DNA of 64,000 nt from positions 1 to 64,000 of the forward strand of contig JANAVG010000006.1 of NCBI GenBank assembly GCA_024213275.1. The letters are read 5' to 3'. The position numbers and the translations under genes were made by a program. Positions 17,905 through 27,003 of the stretch are shown one piece after another; position 1 is the stretch's first letter, and each line of letters opens with the position of its first letter. Under the pieces are notes generated by a model, which saw nothing but the letters and a program-made list of their open reading frames with translations, searched no databases and was not told where the DNA came from. Source of the stretch: Rossellomorea sp. BNER (GTDB taxonomy: Bacteria > Bacillota > Bacilli > Bacillales > Bacillaceae_B).

Positions 17905-18325
17905 TTCTTTTACCCGTTTTTTACTGGTTGGGGTTATTAATACTTTGACAGGCTTGTCCATCATGCTGCTCCTCTTAAATGTAGCTGCTTTGTCTTATTG
18001 GCTTTCAACCTTTTTGGGAAATGGTTGTGGTGCAGTCGTCAGCTATTTCCTCAATCGAAGCTTTACTTTTCAAAGTAATATTCCCATAAGAAATAGCGTA
18101 TTCCGCTTCATCACTGTTATTCTAGTTTGTTACTTTTTTTCATTCACCCTTAGCAAGGTGGCGGCAGATTTATTGGCAGACTTCTATTTCATCCGTAACA
18201 CACTTACTAATGAAAATCTGGCTGTATTGATTGGAACTGGATTCTATACAATAACAAACTATTTTGGGCAGAAGAATATTGTTTTTAATAAGAATCTGGT
18301 GCCAGGTACAAAACGCTTCTTTTGA
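17858..18325 (+). CDS. GtrA-like lipid-linked sugar flippase
   Basis: This 155-residue protein has four membrane helices and the GtrA family opening FTRFLLVGVINTLTGLSIML and the motif YFLNRSFTFQS. GtrA-like proteins are thought to move undecaprenyl-phosphate-sugar across the membrane. The gene overlaps ykoT by 47 bp; the start ATG at 17858 has AGAGGA upstream. The last nine codons (VPGTKRFF and stop) lie in a GGTACAAAACGC repeat, so the natural C-terminus has been replaced or extended by repeat DNA. Confidence 0.85.
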   Translation: MSHIALILENCLKRTNSFTRFLLVGVINTLTGLSIMLLLLNVAALSYWLSTFLGNGCGAVVSYFLNRSFTFQSNIPIRNSVFRFITVILVCYFFSFTLSKVAADLLADFYFIRNTLTNENLAVLIGTGFYTITNYFGQKNIVFNKNLVPGTKRFF

Positions 18326-18412
18326 ACCTGGTACAAAACGCTGTTTTTGTACCAGGCACAGATTGCCGCTTTTGAACCTGGTACATATCACCGCTTTTGT
18401 ACCAGGCACCAA
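18297..18412. repeat. GTACC-keyword repeat at the gtrA 3' end (50-bp unit)
   Basis: GTAC-centred words occur at 18306, 18331, 18349, 18381 and 18399. TTTTGAACCTGGTAC (two copies) alternates with TTTTGTACCAGGCAC (two copies), giving a unit that recurs after 50 bp. GGTGCCAGGTAC and GTACCAGGCACC are inverted relative to each other, so hairpins are possible. The array begins inside gtrA and ends between convergent genes. Confidence 0.8.
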
Positions 18413-18433
18413 AACAAGGGAATCTTTTCCTGC

Positions 18434-18470
18434 AAAAAAAGGAGCTATCTCATTAGAGAATAACTCCTTT
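18434..18470 (-). terminator. Terminator of the DinB gene
   Basis: On the minus strand AAAGGAGTTA pairs with TAGCTCCTTT and is followed by TTTTTGC. It stands just beyond the DinB stop codon. Confidence 0.7.
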
Positions 18471-18490
18471 AATAATATTCTATTGATTCT

Positions 18491-18961
18491 TTAGTTATTA
18501 ACTCCTACATGTTCAATGATTCGTTTCATCGCTTGAATTTGTCCTAAATGGGCCGCTTCATGCATGGCCGTCAGACAGGCCAACTCTCCAAAGGTTTCAC
18601 ATCCCAAAATCGGACTTTCCAGCTTTTCTTCTAACATATCAGCGGGTATTTGTTTAAGACGAACCAACTGGTCTTGCAGCTGTATGATGAGTTCATCTTC
18701 AGAAGGGACATCGCCTTTCCAATCAGCAGGCTTTGTACCATTCCCAAATAATTCAATATAATTTGCCGGAAGATGGGCTGTTTTATGTGGGAAGCCGAAC
18801 ATAAACTGTTCCGTAACCGTCAAAACATGGCCAATATGCCAATGGATCGTGTTGTTGAAACCGTCTGGCTGTACATTTGCTTGTTCCTTTGGGACTGCCT
18901 CTACAATTTTAAGAAAATACACTCTAGTCATTCCTAATTGTGTAAACACTAAATTATCCAT
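18491..18961 (-). CDS. DinB family (YfiT/DinB four-helix) protein
   Basis: This 156-residue protein has the DinB/DUF664 four-helix pattern. The metal-binding histidines are spaced as in the family: HWHIGHVL in the first half and MHEAAHLGQI near the C-terminus. DinB-like proteins are thiol- or metal-dependent enzymes or stress proteins of mostly unknown substrate. An upstream extension of 23 codons is possible, but the ATG at 18961 has a perfect AAGGAGGAG ribosome binding site and gives the family N-terminus, so it is used. It is monocistronic, with its own terminator. Confidence 0.85.
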   Translation of the reverse strand: MDNLVFTQLGMTRVYFLKIVEAVPKEQANVQPDGFNNTIHWHIGHVLTVTEQFMFGFPHKTAHLPANYIELFGNGTKPADWKGDVPSEDELIIQLQDQLVRLKQIPADMLEEKLESPILGCETFGELACLTAMHEAAHLGQIQAMKRIIEHVGVNN

Positions 18962-19144
18962 ACCATACTCCTCCTTTATAATATCAACCTTCCTTAATAT
19001 ACCAAAAAAAGAGCGGATTACTAGTGTCATTCGACTTAAAAAAGATGAAAATTTTGAGAACTAATAGGAAATGTAATTTAAGAAGTCTAATGGTATTATT
19101 AACAACAAGAAATAACGCACGAATAATGTAGTATTTTGTCGAAC

Positions 19145-19245
19145 GGTCAATATATATGGGAGTTTGGACAAATTATTAACAGGTTTGGACAAATTATCGG
19201 CCGTTTCGGACAAAATATTTCCAATTACGGACAAATTCATGAGCC
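19145..19245. repeat. Word array 2: GGACAAA keyword every 21 bp
   Basis: GGACAAA occurs at 19166, 19187, 19208 and 19229, and a degenerate GGTCAAT at 19145, so all four spacings are exactly 21 bp. The filler between keywords is variable and contains stop codons. The array lies between the DinB gene start and the citR stop. Confidence 0.88.
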
Positions 19246-19265
19246 CCACACTCAAATCTCCCTCT

Positions 19266-20144
19266 TCAAAGCCGATAATTAGATAAAAATTTCAAAAACT
19301 CCTTCTGCAAATCATGATTATATTTCATAATGGCATACGTATTGGCTTCAGGGAGTGTAAACGAATGGGAATCGACTTGTAACAGCCTCCCTTCAAGTAG
19401 CTCTCTTCTAACAGTAGATGTCGGGAGATAAGAGACACCTAGTCCTTCGACAATAAACCGTTTGGTAATATGGACTTGCGAGACTTTCATCATACGGATA
19501 CTAGGATAAAATAGTTTAACAGTTTTACTTAAACGATCCCAATAGCCAGGATGGTTATGCGTTAATAAGTAGTTGGAGGTTAATATTTCTTCCTCATCCA
19601 GTGGAAAGGCTGATTCAAAATCTCTTCCATCATGGGGGGCCACTAATATAACTTTATCCTGGTACAGGAGGATGCTTTCAAGTTCAGAGTGGTAGCTTTG
19701 CAAGCATGATATCCCGATATCTACCTCTTCTTTTAAGACTGCCTTCTCAATCTCCTCTGATTCAATAATCTTCACGGTAATCTCTACTTCTGGGTGTTTA
19801 TCTAGATATTTTTTCAGGACATAAGGCAAAATCGTATCGGCAATAAGAGGGGAGATAGCTATGGATAACTTTGTTGTATACCCCTGACTATGTGTTTGCA
19901 GGTCTGCCATCCCCGATTCATAAACTTCCATTAAGTTTCTTGCGTGTTTTAAGTATCTTCTGCCTTCTTCGGTTAGCTTCACTTTTTTTCCTTCTCTTTG
20001 AAATAATAGGACTCCAAGCTCTTTTTCTAGCTGTTTAATATGAATGGTCACTGTTGGTTGTGAAATATATAAAAGCTCGGCTGTTTTTCTGAAATGATTG
20101 CACTCTGCCGCTGTTAAAAACGTTTTAATCCAGTTTAATTCCAT
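19266..20144 (-). CDS. citR: LysR-type regulator of citrate synthase, CitR
   Basis: This 292-residue LysR-family regulator has a winged helix-turn-helix at residues 1-60 (NWIKTFLTAAECNHFRKTAE, then LLYISQPTVTIHIKQLEKELG) and a periplasmic-binding-like effector domain at about 88-290. It is transcribed divergently from a citA-type citrate synthase gene with a 109-bp AT-rich intergenic region, the same arrangement as citR-citA of B. subtilis, where CitR represses citA. Its length matches (291 residues). The effector is unknown. Confidence 0.88.
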   Translation of the reverse strand: MELNWIKTFLTAAECNHFRKTAELLYISQPTVTIHIKQLEKELGVLLFQREGKKVKLTEEGRRYLKHARNLMEVYESGMADLQTHSQGYTTKLSIAISPLIADTILPYVLKKYLDKHPEVEITVKIIESEEIEKAVLKEEVDIGISCLQSYHSELESILLYQDKVILVAPHDGRDFESAFPLDEEEILTSNYLLTHNHPGYWDRLSKTVKLFYPSIRMMKVSQVHITKRFIVEGLGVSYLPTSTVRRELLEGRLLQVDSHSFTLPEANTYAIMKYNHDLQKEFLKFLSNYRL

Positions 20145-20253
20145 ACGAATTCTCCTTATTATATTTATTAATCAAATTATTTAAAAATATTTAATATTAT
20201 TAATTGATTTACTATTATACACTATTAGTAATAAAGGAAAGGGGAGATTTTTT

Positions 20254-21354
20254 ATGATTAGTCAAGGGTTAAAGGGCGTAGTGGCTACCCAAACAAGTAT
20301 CAGCCATATTGATGGAGAAAAAGGTCAACTCATCTATAGGGGTTTTGAAATAAGAAGCTTAACGAAGGTGTATTCTTTTGAGGAAGTAGCATTCTTGCTT
20401 TGGTATGGAACTTTACCAACAAAGGTAGAATTGGAGAATTTGAAATATGAGTTAAAGAAAAAACGAGTCTTATCACCTTCTATTAAATCCATTATCGATC
20501 AACTTCCTCAAAATATGGATTTAATGAGTGTAATAAGAACAGTTATTTCAGCAGAGGGAACAACGGATTATAAATGGAAACCTACCATATCTCAAGCCAT
20601 AAAGCTAACGGCTATGGTCCCGACGATTATTGCTTATTGGCAAAACAAGCTTGAAGACAAAGCCAGTATGGAACCCCGATATGAATTAGACCATGTAGAA
20701 AACTATTTGTATATGCTTACTGGAAGTATCCCAACAAAAGCTCATGTGGATGCTTTAGAAACTTATATGATATTAACACTAGAGCATGGCATGAATGCCT
20801 CTACTTTTTCCGCTAGAGTAACAGCTTCCACAGAATCAGACATGGTGTCAGCGATTACGTCTGCAATCGGTACAATGAAAGGACCTTTACATGGTGGAGC
20901 CCCTTCAGGAGTCATCGAGCTTTTGAATGAAATTGGAAAAGCGGAAAATGCAGAGAATGTGATAAGAAGTAAGGTAGAGAATGGAGAAAAACTGATGGGA
21001 TTTGGACACCGGGTATATAAGACACATGATCCAAGAGCCATCGCTTTAAGGAAAAAGTTGCTTGCTTTAGGAGGGAAGGATGCTTGGCTGGATCTTGCCA
21101 TCCATGTTGAAAATGTTGCGATAGAAGTATTAAACGAACTGAAGCCAGGACGCTCCTTGTATACAAACGTAGAATTCTATGCAGCGGCCATAATGAAATC
21201 CATCGATATGGCTCCAGAACTCTTTACACCAACCTTCACAGCAAGCCGTGTTGTCGGCTGGACAGCCCATGTGTTAGAACAAGCGGAACATAATACGATT
21301 TATCGTCCGCAATCAGAGTATGTTGGGGAGTTTAGGGACCACAATTGCCTTTGA
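20254..21354 (+). CDS. citA: Citrate synthase CitA (minor isoenzyme)
   Basis: This 366-residue citrate synthase condenses oxaloacetate and acetyl-CoA. Catalytic His residues are visible: H178 in LEHGMNAST and H252 in GFGHRVYKTHDPRA. The third catalytic position, normally Asp in the motif NVDFY, is Glu here (E307, TNVEFY). The protein ends at RPQSEYVGEFRDHNCL; the last codons and the stop lie in the first copy of a downstream 240-bp repeat, so the natural C-terminus may have been lost or altered. The gene is divergent from citR and has GGAAAGGGGAG upstream of the ATG. Confidence 0.9.
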   Translation: MISQGLKGVVATQTSISHIDGEKGQLIYRGFEIRSLTKVYSFEEVAFLLWYGTLPTKVELENLKYELKKKRVLSPSIKSIIDQLPQNMDLMSVIRTVISAEGTTDYKWKPTISQAIKLTAMVPTIIAYWQNKLEDKASMEPRYELDHVENYLYMLTGSIPTKAHVDALETYMILTLEHGMNASTFSARVTASTESDMVSAITSAIGTMKGPLHGGAPSGVIELLNEIGKAENAENVIRSKVENGEKLMGFGHRVYKTHDPRAIALRKKLLALGGKDAWLDLAIHVENVAIEVLNELKPGRSLYTNVEFYAAAIMKSIDMAPELFTPTFTASRVVGWTAHVLEQAEHNTIYRPQSEYVGEFRDHNCL

Positions 21355-22216
21355 TTAGCAAGTGCTTTTGCTTTAAGACCTTGGTGTCAGTCCCTACCAT
21401 TGAAGGTGGAATTATGGTTAGGGGCTATTTTTATTGGTTTTTTGTTTGGATTACAACTGCCTTTGATAGCGAGTGCTTGTACTTTGAGATCGTGGTGTCA
21501 GTCCCTACCGTTAAGGGACGGGGGATTGGAGTTCATTTGATATTATATGAGTTCTTGTTGGTAGTGACGGACCCCTTTGCTCGTGAATTATGGGTGCTGA
21601 AACCCGCTATCGGAGAGAGGATTTTTGGAGAGTGAGTGTTTCATAGAACTTTTTAGAGGATTGTTTCTACGTTTTGAACCCTCCTGCATTGGAATAGGTG
21701 TCTGCTTTTTCTTTTAAGACCGTGGTGTCAGTCCCTACCATTGAGGAGTGGATCTTTGGGTAGGGGATGTTTTTCATGTGAATTTTTATGGGTTTTCATG
21801 GTAGTGACGGACCCCTATGCTCCTGACTTATGGGTGCTGAACCCCGCTATTGGAGAGAGGACTTATAAAAAGTGAGTGTTTCATAGAACTTTTTAGAGGA
21901 TTGTTTCTACGTTTTGAACTCTCCTGCATTGGAATAGGTGTCTGCTTTTTCTTTTAAGACCGTGGTGTCAGTCCCCACCATTGAGGAATGGATTTTTGAC
22001 GGTGCTTGTAGTTCATTTTAAATTTATATAAGTTCTTGTTGGTAGTGACGGACCCCTATGCTCCTGAGTTGAGTGTGCTGAAGGACGTTATCAGATGGAG
22101 TGGTTTGAAGGGTGTGTGTTTCATGGGTTTTTTGGATTGGAATATTTCTACGTTTTTACCCCAATTGCCTTTGAATGGGCAAGTGCTTTTTAAAAGTTGT
22201 GGTGTCATTTTTATGG
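21342..22216. repeat. About 240-bp tandem repeat with internal inverted repeats
   Basis: GGTGTCAGTCCCTACC occurs at 21383, 21494, 21724 and 21964 (last copy with one change), with a degraded copy near 22200. GGTAGTGACGGACCCC occurs at 21561, 21800 and 22041. These are imperfect inverted repeats of each other (13 of 16), so each unit can form a long hairpin. The full unit is about 240 bp; the segments 21625-21745 and 21865-21985 are nearly identical, pointing to recent duplication. The array starts inside the citA stop region and fills most of the 1.15-kb gap; 22217-22509 contains only the leader of the next gene. Confidence 0.9.
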
Positions 22217-22509
22217 CTTTTATTCACCCTCTATCGTTTTACATCATCTCATCTAGTAAACTCACACCCTCTTTCTATCAAATAACCCCAAATCATTTTT
22301 AGTTTACATAGGATAAACTCACCAGAAAACGTATTATAAACGTCTTTATCGTTTCTTTTTCGTAATGGAGATAAGACTTTGGTCACATAAAAAAACCCCG
22401 ATTGTAGATAGAAAGAAAGGAAACTAGAATGAAGGTATCGGAATATTCTTAACAATCGAAGGAGGGTAGTAAAAAATAGTAAAAATAATTATGAGAGAGT
22501 GGGAAACCG

Positions 22510-25500
22510 ATGAAAGTTAGTTCCATAGCTAAAAAAACAGCCGTGATTACCTTGTCTGCAGGATTGCTAGTTTCACCATCAAGCTCCATTTTCAACATTC
22601 CTGAGGTAAGTGCAACCGAACAAAGCAGCGAAGACATCTTATCCTCTTTGACCACAGAACAACGAAAAACCTTAAACCAGCTACAATTGAATACTGATGG
22701 CGGATTACAAGGATTTAAAAGCGGAGAATTATCTTCAAAGAAAGAAATCTCCGTTATCGTCCAATTTAAATCGAAGCCTGGAAAAGTGGCTGTTCTAGAA
22801 GCTGCATTAAAAGGCGAGAAATTAAAAAAAGAAAAAGCCGATGCAAAGGTAGAAAAAGAGCATAAAACGTTTAAGGCAGACATCCAAAAAATCTTACCTC
22901 AAGAGAATCCCAAATCAAAAAGTATTTCAAGTACCATTACCCATACGTTCAAAAAAGCCTATAACGGTGTATCCATGACATTGCCAGCCGACCAAGTCGA
23001 ACTTCTCTTGCAATCAGATGTCGTCCATGCTGTGTATAAAAATAACACCTTTACGGTTGATCCTATTAAGCAAGATGTTCCAAAAGATGTTAAGAGAGAA
23101 GTCACCACTTCTGTTGAGAGTATTCCTTACTTAAAAATTGATGAATTACATAAGGAAGGGATTACGGGAGAGGGAGTAAAAGTAGCTGTTCTTGATACGG
23201 GGATTGATTATAAACACCCCGATTTAAAGGATGCCTATAAAGGTGGATATGATTTTGTTGATAATGATAAGGATCCAATGGAAACAACTTATAAGGATTG
23301 GCAAAATTCAAATCAACCTGAAATCAATCCCTTTACAGGCTCATCCTATTATACATCCCACGGGACACATGTCTCGGGTACGATTGTAGGTCAAAATGAA
23401 AATGATAGTGAAGTGTCTGTAGTCGGTGTAGCACCAGATGCGGATCTTTATGTGTACCGTGTACTAGGACCTTACGGAAGCGGAACCTCTGAAGACGTTA
23501 TTGCAGGTATTGAAAAAGCAGTAGAAGACGGAATGGATGTTATGAACCTTTCATTAGGTGCATCGGTTAATGACCCGTATTATCCAACGAGTACAGCGAT
23601 TAATTATGCGGTTTTAAACGGTGTAACGGCGGTTGTTTCTGCTGGAAATTCCGGACCAGGCTCTAACACAGTCGGATCACCAGGTACTGCTGCACTAGCT
23701 TTAACGGTTGGAGCGAGTGATGTTCCCGTTGAGCTGACCACGTATACAGGCAGTGTGTCAGGTGATTGGTCCACTGAGCTCGTTAGTATGGGAAGAAGCT
23801 TTGCGGATGATTTTTCTAAACTAGAAGGTCAATCACTTGAACTTGTTGATGTAGGCTTAGGTGCACAAGAAGATTATACAGGTAAAGATGTTGAAGGGAA
23901 AATTGCATTCGTACAACGCGGGAATTTTGCCTTGGCTGACAAAATCAAATTCGGTAAAGAACATGGTGCAGCAGCTGTAATTATGTATAACAATGTTGAC
24001 GGTCAGATTGGTCATAACCTTGGTGAATCGACTACATTTGTCCCTGCTTTCTCTATGACCAAAGCAGCGGGTGAGCAATTAAAAGCGAAGATCGCTCAAG
24101 GGAATATGACCTTTACATTCTCAAATTTAAAAGAAACCCAATCAGAAGGAGATAAACTGGCAGACTTTAGTTCTAGAGGGCCGGTCAATGATAATTATGA
24201 TATGAAACCAGAGGTCGTAGCTCCTGGGGTAAGCGTGCTTTCTACATTACCTTCTTATATGACCAACCCTGAAAAACAAGAAGATTATAAATATGCTTAT
24301 GGACGTCTGTCAGGAACATCCATGGCTGCACCGCATACAGCTGGAATCGCTGCCTTATTATTAGAATCGAATCCAGAGCTAGATCCAGACGATATTAAAA
24401 CGATTCTGATGAATACCGCGGATCCTTTAAATGGCGAGTACAGTCTGTATGAAGTGGGGGCTGGTCGAGTAGACCCTTACCAAGCCATTCACGGTGATGT
24501 GAAAATGCAAGTGACCGATGAAACTCTCATTCCAGATGGTGCTGGTTTTGTAACGGTTAAAAATCCATCCGGTGATCTTAGCTTTGGTAATCACTTTGGT
24601 GCAGAAGGAAGTTATGTGCGAGAGAATAGAAGCATTAGTTTTACAAATAACAGTGATATAACCAAGAACTTTACTATTTCTGTAGAAGAAAATGTAGCAG
24701 AAGGTACGAACAGCCTAAGTAAAAATGGTGTGGCTGTGAGTACAAGCAAAAGTATTAAAGTAAAAGCGAATAAAGAAGTGAAAAAGAATGTCTTCTTAAC
24801 GGTACCGAAGACAGCAAAAGTGGGTCTGTACGAAGGATTTATAACACTCACGAATAAAGACGATTCATCTGATCAGTACCGTATTCCATTTAATTTTAGA
24901 ATTACAAAGGAAGGATTACACTATTTAAATCTATTAACACCTTCCATTACACCGCCCTATTTAAATCAAGATAGAACTCTTCTTGATAATCGTTTTGGTG
25001 CAATGGTTACATTTAATTTAAGTTCACCATCGGAAACAATGGATGTCATCCTTCAAGATGGTGAAACAGGGAAAGATTTAGGTTTCCTTGGAACGTTGAA
25101 TTTAAATGGTCGCCCACTGGATAAGGAGCTATTCATATTAGGAGCCTTTAACGGAAGATATTATGAATTCACTGGGAACTCCAAACAGCCGATTGCGGAA
25201 GAAGAGAGTTATGCACAGCCGGGGCACTATCAATTAAAGTTTGTGACAACAGGAACATCTGGGAAAGTGACGAAGGAAACTCGTGACATTTTCATCGATA
25301 TTGAGGATCCAACGTTTGAAAGTTCATTAGATGGTCCATCGCCATTCCTTGAATACAAACCAGGTCAAGCAACATACCCATTCAATATTCAGATTACCGA
25401 TCCACTCGTGGAAGAAATGCAGAATGCAGGAATCGAAATTGATCAATCTTCGAATTCGGTGATTTATACGTGGGGGCCATGGGGCTTCCCTTCTAATCCG

Positions 25501-26601
25501 ATTCCAATGGATGAGGATGGAAAATGGGTAGAGGAAATTGCCATGGAAGAATCTATCCCAGCACTGAGATTTACATTGTCTGGACTTGATTCTGCCGGTA
25601 ACTCACCATTGCAAAAAAATTATTTCTTTATCAAAGAAGGGACACCAGTCACATATGCAAAGAGTGATGTCAAAAAAGTAAAAACAGGTGAAACGGTTCA
25701 AGCTCAAGTATTCTTGGATAATGTAAGTGATGCTAAAGAAGTGACTTGGAACTTTAAAGAAGAATGGGGCGAGTCAATGGAAGTAATCGATGCCAAGCTT
25801 GCCAATGGAGTTTCAGACAAAGCATCAATAACAGTAAATGGTGATGAGGTGAAGGTAACCTTTAATGATACCAATGAGACATTTGACCAAACGGCAGTCG
25901 TGGATGTAACCGTAAAGATTACGGATGAAACCTTCATAACTGGGGCTAGTATTAATCCTACGGCTACTTTAATAAATGGTCAAAATGAAACAAGTACACT
26001 ATTAAATGCTGGCCATAGTATTGAGGTCGATCCACAATATAATGCAGCTTATGGTTATGTATTAGCGGAAGGATTCCGTAATCCTGAGAACGATCTACTC
26101 GAGGACAGAGATTGGTCAAAGGTTGGAGGATCGTTGAAGTTTATTAAATCTGATGGAACCGAAGTTGACGCTACTTCTTTAATTGAGGACAGAGGAAATT
26201 ACAGGGTAGGAAAACTTCCATTAAGCAAGGATCCATACACTTTAGAGATCAAGGTGCCTGGTCACTTTGAGGTTCACAGTAAACAACGTATTGGGTTTGA
26301 ATACAAAGGTGAGCTCTTTGGTAAAAATCATTATGTCAACCCAATCGATATTACAGCTGGTGATGTCAACCAAGATCAAGTGATCGATGTTTTAGACGCA
26401 ATCGACATTCAAAAAGCATGGAATACCGACAACCGTGCGGCTGACATCAACTTTGATGGCACTGTTGATGCGAAAGACATCGCATTTGTTCAAAAGAATT
26501 ACCTATTACAAAACGAATTTGTTGAAAATCCACCAGCTCCAAAAGAGAAACAAGATGGGAAGACATTAGAAAGTATTTTAGAAGAGTTGGGTATTGAGTA
26601 A
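22510..26601 (+). CDS. Vpr-like secreted S8 serine protease with cohesin-like and dockerin domains
   Basis: This 1363-residue extracellular subtilase has a signal peptide (about 1-35), an I9 propeptide (about 75-185) and an S8 catalytic domain with the triad D229 (VLDTGID), H284 (SHGTHVSG) and S604 (GTSMAAPH). A PA domain is inserted at about 445-540. An Fn3-like region (about 670-800) and beta-rich domains follow, then a cohesin-like domain (about 1055-1175), a carboxypeptidase-regulatory-like domain and a type I dockerin (about 1284-1335) with two calcium loops (GDVNQDQVID and ADINFDGTVD). There is no LPXTG anchor. B. subtilis Vpr (about 806 residues) lacks the C-terminal part. The ribosome binding site is weak (GAGAGTGGG). 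A convergent paralogue follows. Confidence 0.9.
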   Translation: MKVSSIAKKTAVITLSAGLLVSPSSSIFNIPEVSATEQSSEDILSSLTTEQRKTLNQLQLNTDGGLQGFKSGELSSKKEISVIVQFKSKPGKVAVLEAALKGEKLKKEKADAKVEKEHKTFKADIQKILPQENPKSKSISSTITHTFKKAYNGVSMTLPADQVELLLQSDVVHAVYKNNTFTVDPIKQDVPKDVKREVTTSVESIPYLKIDELHKEGITGEGVKVAVLDTGIDYKHPDLKDAYKGGYDFVDNDKDPMETTYKDWQNSNQPEINPFTGSSYYTSHGTHVSGTIVGQNENDSEVSVVGVAPDADLYVYRVLGPYGSGTSEDVIAGIEKAVEDGMDVMNLSLGASVNDPYYPTSTAINYAVLNGVTAVVSAGNSGPGSNTVGSPGTAALALTVGASDVPVELTTYTGSVSGDWSTELVSMGRSFADDFSKLEGQSLELVDVGLGAQEDYTGKDVEGKIAFVQRGNFALADKIKFGKEHGAAAVIMYNNVDGQIGHNLGESTTFVPAFSMTKAAGEQLKAKIAQGNMTFTFSNLKETQSEGDKLADFSSRGPVNDNYDMKPEVVAPGVSVLSTLPSYMTNPEKQEDYKYAYGRLSGTSMAAPHTAGIAALLLESNPELDPDDIKTILMNTADPLNGEYSLYEVGAGRVDPYQAIHGDVKMQVTDETLIPDGAGFVTVKNPSGDLSFGNHFGAEGSYVRENRSISFTNNSDITKNFTISVEENVAEGTNSLSKNGVAVSTSKSIKVKANKEVKKNVFLTVPKTAKVGLYEGFITLTNKDDSSDQYRIPFNFRITKEGLHYLNLLTPSITPPYLNQDRTLLDNRFGAMVTFNLSSPSETMDVILQDGETGKDLGFLGTLNLNGRPLDKELFILGAFNGRYYEFTGNSKQPIAEEESYAQPGHYQLKFVTTGTSGKVTKETRDIFIDIEDPTFESSLDGPSPFLEYKPGQATYPFNIQITDPLVEEMQNAGIEIDQSSNSVIYTWGPWGFPSNPIPMDEDGKWVEEIAMEESIPALRFTLSGLDSAGNSPLQKNYFFIKEGTPVTYAKSDVKKVKTGETVQAQVFLDNVSDAKEVTWNFKEEWGESMEVIDAKLANGVSDKASITVNGDEVKVTFNDTNETFDQTAVVDVTVKITDETFITGASINPTATLINGQNETSTLLNAGHSIEVDPQYNAAYGYVLAEGFRNPENDLLEDRDWSKVGGSLKFIKSDGTEVDATSLIEDRGNYRVGKLPLSKDPYTLEIKVPGHFEVHSKQRIGFEYKGELFGKNHYVNPIDITAGDVNQDQVIDVLDAIDIQKAWNTDNRAADINFDGTVDAKDIAFVQKNYLLQNEFVENPPAPKEKQDGKTLESILEELGIE

Positions 26602-26635
26602 AATAGAGAGAGTTTATTTCAAGTAAATCTAATGA

Positions 26636-26694
26636 ATCCCCCTACTGCTATCATTGAGAAACGTTTCTCGATTGAAGTGGTAGGGGGGTTTTTA
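26636..26694. terminator. Terminator after the first subtilase gene
   Basis: CCCCCTACTGCT pairs with AGTGGTAGGGGG around an inner GAGAAACGTTTCTC palindrome and is followed by GTTTTTATTTATTTT. It ends the plus-strand protease transcript. Confidence 0.85.
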
Positions 26695-26851
26695 TTTATT
26701 TTACATAAACTCGATCATAAATTTGTAGCGCTTCCTTATAGAAATCTAGTCAATATTCATTTGATAAGCGTAATGTTGGTAGTGGATCGTAATAAATTTG
26801 ATTGATTAGGAACGTATATAGTATAAAAGTTATGAAGTTTATTAGTTCAAA

Positions 26852-26884
26852 AAAATAAGCTCTTCTGCCAGAAGAGCTTATTTT
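26852..26884. terminator. Bidirectional hairpin between the convergent protease genes
   Basis: AAAATAAGCTCTTCTG and CAGAAGAGCTTATTTT form an almost loopless perfect palindrome with A and T runs at the outer ends. It probably terminates minus-strand transcription of the second protease gene. The remaining sequence from 26602 to 27003 holds nothing else. Confidence 0.75.
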
Positions 26885-27003
26885 AGATTTTTCTACATCC
26901 ATGTTTCCATTATTTTAAGGTGAAAACGCTTCGGAAATACCAATGATTTGGACTTTTGTGAGTTAGGAACTATTTCCTCCCTTAGATGCTAGTACTAGGT
27001 CTG

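Noticed and set aside
19061..19255. 64-codon minus-strand ORF in word array 2
   Set aside because: Its composition reflects the GGACAAA repeat and there is no start signal.
21345..22302. Plus-strand ORFs of 96 and 88 codons in the 240-bp repeat
   Set aside because: They have no ribosome binding site, unusual composition and end at different points in each repeat unit, so they are chance frames in repeat DNA.
22449..22883. 144-codon minus-strand ORF over the start of the first protease gene
   Set aside because: It is antisense to the signal peptide and propeptide coding region and shows no family features.
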